This document shows, in pieces, positions 14,940 through 25,472 of a stretch of DNA of 64,000 nucleotides. The DNA comes from Pezizomycotina sp. ARF18. Lineage: Eukaryota; Ascomycota. The notes beneath the pieces were generated by a model. The model was not told the DNA's origin. It made no database searches and saw nothing but the letters and a program-made list of their open reading frames with translations. Within the stretch, counting starts at the first letter, position 1; every line of letters starts with the position of its first letter. Both the position numbers and the translations under genes were made by a program. The DNA lies in the NCBI GenBank assembly GCA_002224055.1, contig AZLU01000004.1, positions 306,735 through 370,734 on the forward strand, given 5' to 3'.

Positions 14940-15330
14940 GTGAAATGCACTAATAGAGTACTTAAGTACTTACTTCTTTTTCTTTCCTTTTTTTTGTATG
15001 ATATTTTCTTTTTTCTAAAGATTTTCTTTATTTTTCTTGGTTTGGGTTTTTTTTTTTTGGGAGAAGAAATAAAATTTTTTCTTTTCTTTTTTTTTTTCTT
15101 AAATTCCTTTTCTTTTTTTCTTTTCCATCCACCCCGAAATTTCCTGTATTCTCACCCAAATTTCTATTCTTCTCTCTCACTTTCCTTGCCTTTTTTATTC
15201 CATCCATCCCCTTCTCCTGTTCCTCCTACTCCCGTATATATACTCTTTCGAGGCCTCTTTTTCATGTATATCCTTCTCCTTCATTGATCTCCCTTTTTTT
15301 TTTCTTCTTCTTTGGTCTTTTGAGTAAGGA
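14940..15330 (+). promoter_or_regulatory. Pyrimidine-rich upstream region of veA
   Basis: About 350 nt of the + strand are almost pure T and C (TTTTC, CTTTCC, CCATCC blocks), ending some 340 nt before the veA ATG. Long CT-rich tracts upstream of start sites are common in fungal promoters and 5' leaders. The assignment to veA rests only on position and orientation. No TATA box or defined operator was identified. Confidence 0.35.
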
Positions 15331-15670
15331 AGAAAAGCGGTCCCTTGGAGGAAGAATCAAGATCAGTCAAAGGTTGTGAGAGAGTTTGAGGGATACTGAA
15401 AAAGAGGGAGGCAAAAGGGGAAGAGCAATTAACAACAACATCGACAGTGCAATAAAATACAATTCGAATATCGGGAAGACAGAATACCCAGGAGGTCGTC
15501 GAGGAGGGAATCAATCGAAGAGTGGCCGTCATCTAGCCGCATCGCAGTTCGGACGGTGAAACAGCAATTCGGATAAGGTTGGACGATTAAAACGGGACAT
15601 TGGTTTCGAATTTGAGGAGGAAACAAACAGCATCTAAACCAAAAAATACAAAAAAATTCATTTTACCAAA

Positions 15671-17531
15671 ATGATGACTATGTACCGCCGCACCGACTGG
15701 CCAGTCGAACAAACTCGAGGTTCAAGAGACCACTGCGTGCATGAACGTCGTCTTCGTGACGGATCCAACCTGAAGTACAGGTTGACAATCCCCAACAACC
15801 AAGCGTGCCAGAGCATGTGGCCAGGGAGCCAAATGTAAGACCCATTATCTCCTCGAGGTGACAATTGTTGATGGTTATGTTGATACTGACGCTTTTTTTT
15901 TTTTTTTTTCCAGCCCATGCGATCGTCGACCAGTTGATCCACCACCTGTGGTTGAACTTCGATTGTTCCACGGTGAAGACCAGAAGGATGTCACGTTCTC
16001 CTTCAACTCCAACTTCTCCTCTTCGCCACGCTCGAGCCTGCTCGTCCCATCGCCAACGGACGTGTTCGTCCCCGCACCAGCCCAGGCTCCGTTTTGAACT
16101 GGTGTTTCCAGTATCTGCATGGCCTACCTGGATCGGCCTGCACCGGCAGGATTTTATATTCCCTGACTTGTCTGTCCGCACGAAGGCAAATACCGCCTGC
16201 ACTTTGCCCTCTTCGAGGAGTGCAAGGAAGAAGAGGACCGTCAGTCCGTAAACAACCAGGAGGTTACGTTCTTCCGTGTTGAAGTCAAGTCGAAGCCCTT
16301 CACAGTCTTCTCAGCCAAGAAGTTCCGGGTCTGCCGAGAGCACTTCCCTGTCTCGCATCGTTGCGGAACAAGGATGCCGTGTTCGTATCCGCCGTGATTC
16401 CGCATGAGAAGAAGGGCTGAGAAGCCAAGCGGGAGGATGAGGATATGATGGAAGAAACTGAACTACGGAGAAGGGAGCATGCCGCTCCTCCACAGCCACA
16501 GCCGCCTGTTGACGTCAAGAGGAGAGGAGCGAGCCCAATGTCGGTGCAGAGTACAGCAGGCCATCTTACGATCGTCCTGCGTACCCTCAACCTCAACCTG
16601 CCCCGACGGCACCTTCGACCAATGGCCATCATCTGTCGTTCAGTTCCAACCAACCTCAACGAGCCATATTCCTCCTCCGCCTTCATCGACAACACCCAAT
16701 GGCAGTCTCAACAGCCGTACTCGCACGAGCGGCAACAATCACAACCGCAGCAACCGCCCGCCTCAGATTACCGCCGTGAGTCTGGAGAGTACTACAACGT
16801 CGTGATTCGGAAACTTACAGCCAACCGCCACAACCTCAACAAGCACCACAGCCACCTTCATCAGCAGCCTCCACCGCAACAACAGCCTCCTTATTACTCG
16901 CAGTCCCAGCCGCAACAATACTCCGCTCCCAGTGCTTATCCCCAGACGCAGTCTAGACCTCACCGCAACTCGCGCGATGATCTACCACCTCTCAAGTTGG
17001 CTGCACTGGAACCTAGATTAGGCAACGGCCTCAACTCTCCTTCAAGTAACACCCCGAATTCAGACTTCATGGGACAGAGGTCCTCCTCTCAGTCCCTCCC
17101 ATCACCGTCAACGTACGGTCCGCCCTCGTCTACGCCGAGGTCTTCGACATCTGCCCCAAGCACCGGGCCGACGTCCTACTCCTCCAGCCCGTACTATCAG
17201 CAGCCGCCACCACCGCAGGCCCAACCACAGCGCCGCCGCCGGCTTCTGAACACTGGTCGTACAGTGCTTCGGCGGCTCAGAAGATCGTTCCTGCTCCGGA
17301 GCCTGCTCGAGACACGCCGGATCGAAGCGTTCATGGGATCGTGTGTTCAACGACTCGCACGTGCGGGATAGACTCCAGAATGGAATGCGTCCTAGCCAGC
17401 AGCCTATTCACTATGGCATAGACGCGGACGATGAAGAAGAAGACGAGATCGATTACACCCTCATGCGCATGAGCTACCGCCGTGCCGATGGTGTCCAGAT
17501 CGTCAGAGCTTTACCGGATGAATCCGACTAA
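15671..17531 (+). CDS. veA: Velvet-domain developmental regulator VeA
   Basis: VeA is the scaffold of the fungal velvet complex (VeA-VelB-LaeA), shuttling from cytoplasm to nucleus to couple light, sexual development and secondary metabolism. The velvet domain is clear: [13 protein letters not shown] at 15921-15959, then readable [25 protein letters not shown], and [18 protein letters not shown] near 16278-16330. The C-terminal half is Pro/Gln/Ser-rich (PEST-like). It ends with the VeA-typical [10 protein letters not shown]...LQNGMRPS and MSYRRADG motifs (17332-17500). One intron is placed at 15835-15913 (GTAAGA...CCAG), inside the velvet domain. About 594 codons agrees with known VeA proteins (573 aa in A. 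nidulans). The frame must change several times, for example between LKYRLTI and [10 protein letters not shown] just before the intron and again at GC|GATCGT, each consistent with one missing or extra base. I read these as assembly indels. The start is the first ATG of [11 protein letters not shown]; the second or third ATG is equally possible. Confidence 0.93.
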
Positions 17532-19080
17532 TAACGTGTCTTTCGTTGAAAAATCTTTCTTTTTACGTATCGATACGGTCCTTTGGTCTGTTTTATATAT
17601 GGTTTTGTTCTAACGGCGTTCGTCTTTTTTCTTCCTTTTGTCCGTTTTGTTCTGTACGATTTTGAAAAAAAAAGAACATCTTTTCCTAATGCCCTGTTTT
17701 GTTTCTATCGGGCAAACTCTTGGAGTTTTTATCTATCCCTTTGCATCTCACATCACACCACCATTCCCTCGCCTACGCTTCATCCCTGGTATATATTTCT
17801 CACGATCTTGGCTCTGTACATTTAAACTCGGTTATTTTTATATTAGAAGTCTAATTATCAGGCCCGATCCTTTTTGTGCTTTTATATTTTTGTCCCATTC
17901 ATCGGAGGCTCCAAATGGCGTGTTGGAGTAATGAATTGTCCCTTTGGATATTCTTTTTTATTTACATATATTCACTTCTTTGTGGCGGCTATAGTCGTCA
18001 TCGATTTTTTTTTCCCGTTATGTTCTTTTGGTTCATGCGTGCCTCTTTTTCCTTTGCCTTTTGTATTGGTTTTATTTCGTTGCTGTGTTAAGCATGAAGA
18101 TGGGTCTTTGCCTCTCCATACCTCGTCCAGTTTAGCACGAGGATTGGTATCTATGTGTTTGATTTATACTGAAAAATATATGAGGACTTCTCTCTTTTTT
18201 TCCTATGTGTTGTCCTTTGATATTCAAATGGTTTTCCCTTTGCCATTCCATCACGTATACATAGTCTCATTGACTCCACTACACTCCTTCAAGACCCAAC
18301 GAGGTCTTCCTACCGTTCTATTTCCTCAACATTTCTTGTGTCTCTTAGCTTTTCTACTTTTCCTTTATGATATCTTCTCAATCACGTTCCTTTACATATA
18401 CCCCAACACCTCAAATTATCTGTCTTATTATTTATATTGAAAGCGCAAAATTATTTCGATCTCATTTTCCTTTTGTGAAATGTGTTGTCTTTTTGTGTAC
18501 CTCCTTTTAACTCCTGCTTTTATTTCCTTTGCAGTCCTATGCTTTTCCGTGCCTTTTGAGTATTTCTTTTTACTATAGCTCTTTTTAAGTCCTTTTGGTA
18601 GTAGTTTAAGTAGTTTCAGTTCCACAAAAAAATTCACTTTTTTTTTGCTTCTACCAACATTGACATCTCACTGCGTCCCCGTGCACTGCTACATTATCTC
18701 TTTCTTCAACTTGAACTCAGAACTCGATTTTAATACCTACGGCGGTCTATACGTTATTTTCGATTTTGTTTGCTCACGACCCTAACCTACCCGCCCTTTT
18801 CCAACCCACCACAGCGCTTCCCATCATCCACATTTTTTTCTCCACCCCGAAATTCCCGGGCGCCAACATCTTGAAGAATAATTGCCTTTGTAGTTTTTTG
18901 GAGGCCCACTTGATAATTTATGCAAAACTCTTCAATAGTTTAGTCTGCTTCGGTTCATCTTGTTTTTGTTTTCTCTAGTTTAGTCGCCTGATGTAGATTT
19001 TTTTTTTTTTTTTTTATTATCAGAGGATTTCTAGTATATAGTTTTGTATTTTACTTTAATAGCGGCAGGTTGCGAGTGCA
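17532..19080 (+). other. Pyrimidine-rich region downstream of veA
   Basis: About 1.2 kb directly after the veA stop (to about 18720) is strongly T/C-biased on the + strand, giving Phe/Leu/Ser-rich chance open frames in all three frames (for example 17874-18440). The bias fades by about 19080 with a T run near 18998-19015. No domain is recognisable. It may be the veA 3' UTR plus a pyrimidine-rich promoter, but no gene follows on this strand for several kb. Confidence 0.4.
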
Positions 19081-21626
19081 ATAAAAACATTTCTTTATAT
19101 CAATACATTTCGGGACGACGACGGAGTTGAAGTATTCGCCCTCGAAGAAATATACATGTATATCTTTTACTAATTGTGGTTCTGAATCTTTTGTATTACA
19201 GCGCCTACGAATTACTTACAATTATCAGAAAAATATAGGAAAACAAAAAAAAAAAAAAAAAAAAACCACGATAAATTAAAATTCGTCAGCTTTACCCCTT
19301 TCCATCAGTGCCTTGCCCTAAAGAAAGGAGGATTATTAGCAACCAAAATTATACTAACGGTTAAGCTTACGAGACAACTTTCTCGTTCCACTTACAGAAG
19401 CCCGCCTTTACTTCTATTATACCTGACATAAGGAGGGATTAGAGCGACCAAAATTTGTTCAAAGGAAGGGAAAAAGAGAAAGATGTGGTAATATACAGAA
19501 AGACAGGATTTCGTGTTTTAATCTAGAATCTATATATCGAATAGGGAAGTATAACTTCCCTGGCTAGTATTTATAAGTGATCACTAAATCGCTTTACAGT
19601 TGCTATTGTTAATACAATTGCAATTGCTCGGATTCTTATTTCTTATCTTTGACTCTTCTCCAACTTGAAGAGTCCTTCACAAATAATTCCGGTGTCCTGC
19701 ATGAACAGCGAATACCTGTCCAAGATAATCCGAGGAGAGCTCTGCGATCGCGCGAAAATTCTGCGTTTGGCTTTGTTGTTGCGTAGATTTAAAAAAAAAA
19801 AAAAAAGTACCGAAATCCGAAATTGTCCCTCTTGTGTGCTGGGAATGAAGGGGAATAGAGAGAGATCACTTGGTGCCTAAGCTAACCGTTGCGAATCAGA
19901 TCCCCACGATTTGGGTGGGAATTGTCAAAAAAATATCCGTGCCCGTGAACCAACTGCTGGGTATACTACGCGACCACTTATTCGTCAAAGGTAACCTAAT
20001 AAAAAATTTTTTTGGCAAGATCTACCTCGGACGCGTAAACGTAGGAAAATAAAAGGATTAAATTATAGATATATATAATAACTGTTTTTACTCGGAAGCA
20101 AGCTCATGAGATTTTTATAGATTATTATAAATCGTTGATATATAATATATCGCTCTTCCTGTGCAAATTGACTCTGGTGAGTTGGCAGTATATCGTTGTT
20201 AGATATAATTCCTGACGCGGTGCGGTGGAATGCCGCATTCAGTGATACCGAAACAACAACAACCAATAATAATATCGAAAAAAAAAAAATACAACAAAGC
20301 AATGAGCTATGAGCAAGAGAAAGCACTAAGACCTCGGTCTCCCAAGATGCTGTATATTACAAAAATACTATCGAATATATCGAAAATTATTATTTAATCA
20401 GTAAGGTTCTAGACTTTTTTCTTCTTAAGCTATTCTTTCTTTCTCCCTTTTTTTTTTTCTTGCGTACTGTATTCTTGCGTTCAGTATTCTGGGATATCCC
20501 ACAAAATTAAGTTAATTATTAAATAAGAATTGGGAGACGGAGGAGATGAGACTAATACATCAAAACTTCGAGAATGATTTAGACCAAAGCGAATATGCCT
20601 CTGGGATGTTCATATTTACCTCGCAAAGGGCTTTCGCCCGTATTGATTTATAAGAGAAGAGGGGTAACACGAATCTTATTACTTGGATCTGCTCATCGAG
20701 GAGTATCCGTTCAACCAGAGTATCCCAGTTGAATATTATAAAGTACATATATCGAGCATGGCACGTTATAGGTTAGTACGGAACCCACTCCTGTGATGTA
20801 ATTCTGTATATCTAGAGAGGAAATGAGAAGAAAAAGTGGCCTCTATCTAGACCATTTCTCGGGCCACTCTGTAGTATTTAAACCCTAAGAATACTTCTGT
20901 TAAGGGCCTCAATGTTCCCGAGGGTCGACAGTGTTTTTTCACTCCTCAGAATTGGCTGATGAGAAACCTACGTCAACCTAGGTACATAGTGTTATAAGTC
21001 AAAAAAAAAAAAAAAAGCCACGCGCTGGCGGGAAGGCTCCTCGAGAATTGATCAAGACATCACATTTTCATGATTTCCTCGAGTAAGAAAGCTCAAAATG
21101 CGCTTTCATTTGGAATAAAGAGTTATTCGAATCACGTACCTATGTGATACTGCCGCTTAAAGAAGTAAGCTATGTATAAGTCTATCTATACCTGTGACCC
21201 TATGCGGCCAGGTTTATACGTGTCGGAGGAACGAATATATAAAAAACTCCTTCTAGGCGTTGTGGACAATAAAACCAAAATAAATCCCGCAAAAAAAAAA
21301 AAAAAAAAAAGAAAGAAAAAAGAAAGGGTAACCGTAGCCGCTTAGGGAATTCTAATCATATAGACCTTCTGCTCCATTCTGTGGTTAGACCACGGCGCCG
21401 GTCAGGCGGTACCTGCGAGCTTGTCTTCAAACTCACTTATAAGCCCGAACGCCTGGGTACTGTAGGGCAAATAGCTGAGTCAAGAACCCCGTGGAGATCA
21501 ATTTTAATTCTAATAAAGGCAGTAACCACAAGGAAGTCGGATCATACAAATACGTGCGCATATACTGAAGTAATGATATACTAGTGTTGTGTTGAACTGA
21601 TATATGATAGTATTCAAGTCCCACGT

Positions 21627-21629
<3 letters not shown>
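19081..21629. other. Gene-free AT-rich region
   Basis: Nothing recognisable is seen. Homopolymer A runs occur at about 19245-19264, 19789-19806, 21002-21016 and 21291-21310. Open frames are short. Confidence 0.5.

Positions 21630-21678
<49 letters not shown>
21630..21678 (+). repeat. 49-nt poly(A) tract
   Basis: This is the longest homopolymer in the window. It is flanked by short GTAGTA / TACTAC sequences (left ACGTAGTA, right ACTACTATAGTACTAC). It lies directly downstream of the first MC..CGH gene, which is on the opposite strand. No retroelement body was recognised next to it. Confidence 0.95.
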
Positions 21679-21680
<2 letters not shown>

Positions 21681-21694
21681 ACTATAGTACTACG

Positions 21695-21890
21695 CTAAAG
21701 TACAGCTATATTATACTTATCCCTCTCCCTCTCAGCACGACGAGCGCAAGGTTTACTCCTTGCGTATACATCGTCGACCTTACTTCGGGCTCGCAATCCT
21801 TCCCTTCCTGGCGTCTCTTGCAAGCTTTTGCCTGGGGAAGCCGGCTATGTTGTGGCCGCACACGTAACCAACTTGTTGCACTTCGCACAT
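21695..21890 (-). CDS. Small MC..CGH cysteine/histidine protein, copy A
   Basis: The product starts MCEVQQVGYVCGHNIAGF, the N-terminal pattern MC-x(5-7)-Y-x-CGH found in many small uncharacterised fungal proteins, where the Cys/His residues probably bind zinc. It is clearly related to the gene at 22795-22988: same opening, a shared KDC motif after a basic stretch, and a shared RSK-x-C..RRxERxR tail. About 65 residues are expected. Two frame changes are needed to keep the similarity through to the end (before KDCEPEV and before RSKPCARRAERERD). They may be assembly indels, or this copy may be decayed. There is no signal peptide, so it is probably intracellular. The function is unknown. Confidence 0.5.
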
Positions 21891-22794
21891 GCTGTGTAGT
21901 TCGAGGACGGATTTGGAGCTTGATGATATGCTATTGAAGTGTGAGACTGGGTTTATTATAAGGTATCGAGCGGAAGTCTAGGAGTTATGTATAATCGGGC
22001 TCTTAGTCGTCGAATAAGAGACGAGTTCTGCGATTGTTAGCAATGGCCCGTTGTATACAAATCAGAGCGATTTAATACAATTTCAATGATAATTACATAT
22101 ATTTGATATTAATATTATTAGAGACCTAGTTTGAGCTCGTGACACGTACTGCCTTCCTGCCTTTCTACTTCCGAATGGAGTTTCTGGGATGATCAGTATC
22201 ATGATATCACTCGTGCACCGTTATTCTTTGCTTCTCTAACGTAATTGCAAAAAGCCATGCCCTTTCCCTTGTACTATATTATATCAGTATTTAGCCCAAG
22301 TTGAATATTAGAATTTGGGATTCCGCCTAAGCTACAAGCTTGTTGTCCGCGGGTCCTTGACAATGGTGCGTAGCTATGCAAAATCGCAAAAGACCTTTGA
22401 GTAACGTAATCCCCATATAATTCACCGTGTTTTGTAGCCTGCCGATATTGATTTGGTGTGAAGCTGGCTCTCTGGTTTACTCTTGATTTTCTCTTGCAGC
22501 TACTAGTAATAGTTCATTATTGATCGCTCCCTTATTGCCCTGGTTGACCAGACTTTGAAATTATGGTAAAGCTCTTGAGACGACTTAGAGATCGCCTTGA
22601 TTTGCTCATTGGACCGTGAAAGGCTTCGCGGAACCGCGAAGGGAACGAGCCGCCGTAAAGACGTGTGGGAACGTCTTCCCATTGATATGGTTCATTAGAA
22701 AAGATTGACCAAGTGTCCATATATGTATATATCAAAGAAACAATATCTTCATTATTAATTGATGGTATTAAAGCCCGTGTACAAATAGTTACAA

Positions 22795-22988
22795 CTATAA
22801 TATAATACTAGTGTGTCCAGTTGCCCTCTCGCGACGAATGCAATCTTCACACTTTGATCTTTCCACCATCGTGTGTATCTCAAGCTTGCAATCCTTCTCT
22901 CGTTTCCGGATCCTCCGCAAAACTTTCGCATCGGGTAGCCGGGTAGGTCGTGACCGCACTTGTACTTGTATTGTTCTATTTCACACAT
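22795..22988 (-). CDS. Small MC..CGH cysteine/histidine protein, copy B
   Basis: The frame from the ATG at 22988 reads MCEIEQYKYKCGHDLPGYPM. After one 1-nt frame change it continues through KDCKLEIHTMVERSKCEDCIRRE to a stop at 22795, giving 64 residues. The CGH, KDC and CEDC groups suggest a small zinc-binding fold. It is the better-preserved member of a tandem same-strand pair with 21695-21890, about 0.9 kb apart. The spacing of the Cys/His residues and the conserved basic tail support a real duplicated gene rather than chance. Family function is not known to me. Confidence 0.55.
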
Positions 22989-24012
22989 GGCTTTTTCTGC
23001 TTCGGAAAAAGTCGAAAGCTAGGATTGGTGGGGTTAGTTTTTTTTTTTTTTTTTTTTTTTCGCCCTGTAGGTACAGGACGTGACCGTGTATCTGCTTAGA
23101 TTTTAGGAAAATAGCAAGATGGGAAGGTAGGTATATGCTTTTGATGCAGTCCCGATATATCGTCAAATATTCACGTCTATATATCTATATCGGCTGCACG
23201 TTTAGGTACATCTCGGCAAGGACGGAGAGTTATTTCCATACGTCGGGTCCTATTCAAACTTGATCCGTGCTTCGTGAAAGATGATTACAATAACGTTGAG
23301 CTCAAGTAGAACCAACAATCTTGAGACCCCGGTGTCAACGCCGGCGCCCGGTTCCTGCCTCGTCACAGTGAATATACTAGCGGCCATTGAAGTGTGGAGC
23401 TCATGGTCAAACACTTATAACCTCACGTAACATATCTGTAATCCGTTGTCCAAAACACATTCATGATTTCAATAAATTATTACCACAACTCTGTTAATTC
23501 AGCAGAAATCTCATAGTTTTTGCACGTATCCGTTGTTTCCTTGCTAAATTACCTTCCGAGTTTTATATATCAAGCCGGCTGGTTGGATTAGTAGAATAGT
23601 CTACGTCATCCGAAATCTCGGAACCTTTTGACCATGCAGTGAACGTTGTTTACTCTGCTCGTAGTTGTCGATCGTCTATGAACCGGACAATTGAAATCGC
23701 CCCTCTTTCTGCGGGGCCGCAACGGCTGGGAACGCCTTCTATACACCGATTTGCGATAGCTCTCGCTCGAGTTCTGCCTGTACGCATGGGCTTTGCGCTT
23801 TTGTTTGCCTCGCTTTGATAGAGGGGGAATTCGAAAAATGAAGCAGAGCCTCATGAGCTTTTTTTTTAGCCAGCCTTGAAATTTATATATTCGAGCTCGA
23901 ACGATATATAAGATGAGTTTTACATAACCTTTTTAGAAATCTTCAATAACGGATTTCTTTGAGCTCTAGCTTCGGAAAATACGTTTAAACAATATATCGG
24001 GGGGGGGGGGAA
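22989..24012. other. Intergenic region, divergent between copy B and the small membrane-protein gene
   Basis: No gene is recognised. It contains a 22-nt T run near 23039-23060 and ends in a run of 12 G (23999-24010) only two bases before the next ATG. A short basic open frame at 23606-23854 on the minus strand has no recognisable features. Confidence 0.45.
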
Positions 24013-24562
24013 ATGAGCTCCCATCTCCCCATCGTTCTCTTGTGTAACATCCCCGCCGCCTCCGCGGTCCTACTAGCGAACTACACCCCCTTATTTCCCA
24101 CCGGCGTCCCTTCCCAAAATTACGAAAAACACCTACCACCGGTAGCGATACTAGGCATTATCCTGGCCGGAATATGCTGCGTCGTCCTGGTAAGGTGGGG
24201 TATCAAGCCTTCCGGAAAGGCCACGACATGCCGGAAAGGACACCCACGAATGTATTGAACGCGATGGAGATGCTGCTGAAGTGGTTCAGCTTCAGGGTCA
24301 TGAAGAGGAAGCAATTTGTGGCGAAGGTATAAGAGAAGTTTTAAATATTGAATTTATGACCAGTGTTAATAAGGTAGAGAATAAAGGGGGTTTCTTGCTT
24401 GCTGTTCCTTGTTTTATTTTACAGGACCTTGTGGACAGGCGAGGTGCATGGGGAGATTGCTGCCTGGAATATCGCGAAAAGCTGAAATATATACTGCCAG
24501 TTGTTTCTCCACAATTCGGATGGCTTCAGTGTCGTTGTCAACCTAGCCCTGTTTTAATTTAA
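24013..24562 (+). CDS. Small putative membrane protein with N-terminal signal-like segment
   Basis: The start ATG follows a 12-G tract. The N-terminus (PIVLLCNIPAASAVLLA) resembles a signal peptide. It is followed by a roughly 20-residue polar stretch and a strong transmembrane segment (VAILGIILAGICCVVLVRW), then a basic tail. After one 1-nt frame change near 24222 the tail continues (HDMPERTPTNVLNAMEMLLK...KRKQFVAK) to a GTATAA donor at 24327. An intron to 24424 (TTTTACAG) joins in phase to DLVDRRGAWGDCCLEYREK and a stop at 24562. The topology (short ectodomain, one membrane pass, basic cytoplasmic tail) is shared with the next gene downstream. No family is recognised. Confidence 0.4.
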
Positions 24563-25018
24563 TTTCGTTTCGTTTATTTTTTCAAACGCGCCAGCAAGCA
24601 ATAAAACGGCTACGAAAAGGTAACGAACTACTGGTATAGTCCAAAGCTTTCAAGGCTTCAGGTTTCAAGGTTTATTGCAATTTTAGCGAATGGTATGGGC
24701 TGAGCCACCGCCTTTCGTGGGACAATAAACACAAACTTGGGGGGGGGGGTTTCCACAATGTTTTTGCTTTTGTCGCGATAGTGCAGTCTCTAAGCGACAA
24801 GGCTAAGGATATTAAATTGCAACATCCCAAAATCGAAAACCCCTATGACGGCCGATATGATCCAGAAAGATTTTTTTTTTTATAAATTCTTTTTCACGCG
24901 TGAGAAAATGGATAAAAACCTGTTAGCTTTCCCCTTGACCTCCGGAAACTAGTCGATGTAAGCACCATGCTATTTTAGAGATTATCCCTCCACCTTTCGA
25001 TTTCGCCACGATCATGAG

Positions 25019-25472
25019 ATGTTGAAAACGATGGCGTCGCAAAACTCACCACCATGGCTACGAATCGTAGCATGGATCTTAATACTATACATCATTGCCG
25101 CGTCAGCTCGGGCTCCACCCACATCCGCATCTACGACCGCACTATCACCTCCATCGAATCACATAACCCTCCGTCGTCGCGGTACCACTTCAACTACTCC
25201 AACAACAACCCTCACCCAACCCGGCACGAAAACCTCTGCGAAAGCTCCTGCAACGTCTACATCCCCGCTAAGAATAAAGGCGACGGTGGGATGCCGGCGC
25301 CGTCTGGAGCATGATAATCCTCTGCTTCTTGGCCTGTTGCGTCCTTTACAGCTTTGGTTCTCGCGCTTATAAGGTCTTACAAAAATTAGTGTGGGAGCTT
25401 AGAGTAAGGCGCCGAGGGATCTTCTGGAGGGTTTGGAGTTTATGTTGGAGAAGAGTACGTGTGGGATTGTGA
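25019..25472 (+). CDS. Small putative membrane protein, second of a tandem pair
   Basis: Two close ATGs (25019 and 25031) precede a signal-like segment (WLRIVAWILILYIIAASARA). Then comes a Ser/Thr/Pro-rich ectodomain, or, read in the neighbouring frame, an Asn-rich stretch with two Cys. After a frame change near 25290 there is a membrane segment (VWSMIILCFLACCVLYSF) and a strongly basic tail (RVRRRGIFWRVW...WRRVRVGL) ending at 25472. The architecture mirrors 24013-24562, about 0.5 kb upstream on the same strand. Which middle frame is correct cannot be settled here. Function unknown; possibly lineage-specific. Confidence 0.35.

Noticed and set aside
15678-16202. 174-codon minus-strand open frame opposite veA
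   Set aside because: It is antisense to the velvet domain, which has unmistakable family motifs on the + strand.
17874-18440. 188-codon + strand frame downstream of veA
   Set aside because: Phe/Leu/Ser-rich translation is what pyrimidine-rich DNA gives in any frame. There is no domain, and all three frames are similarly open.
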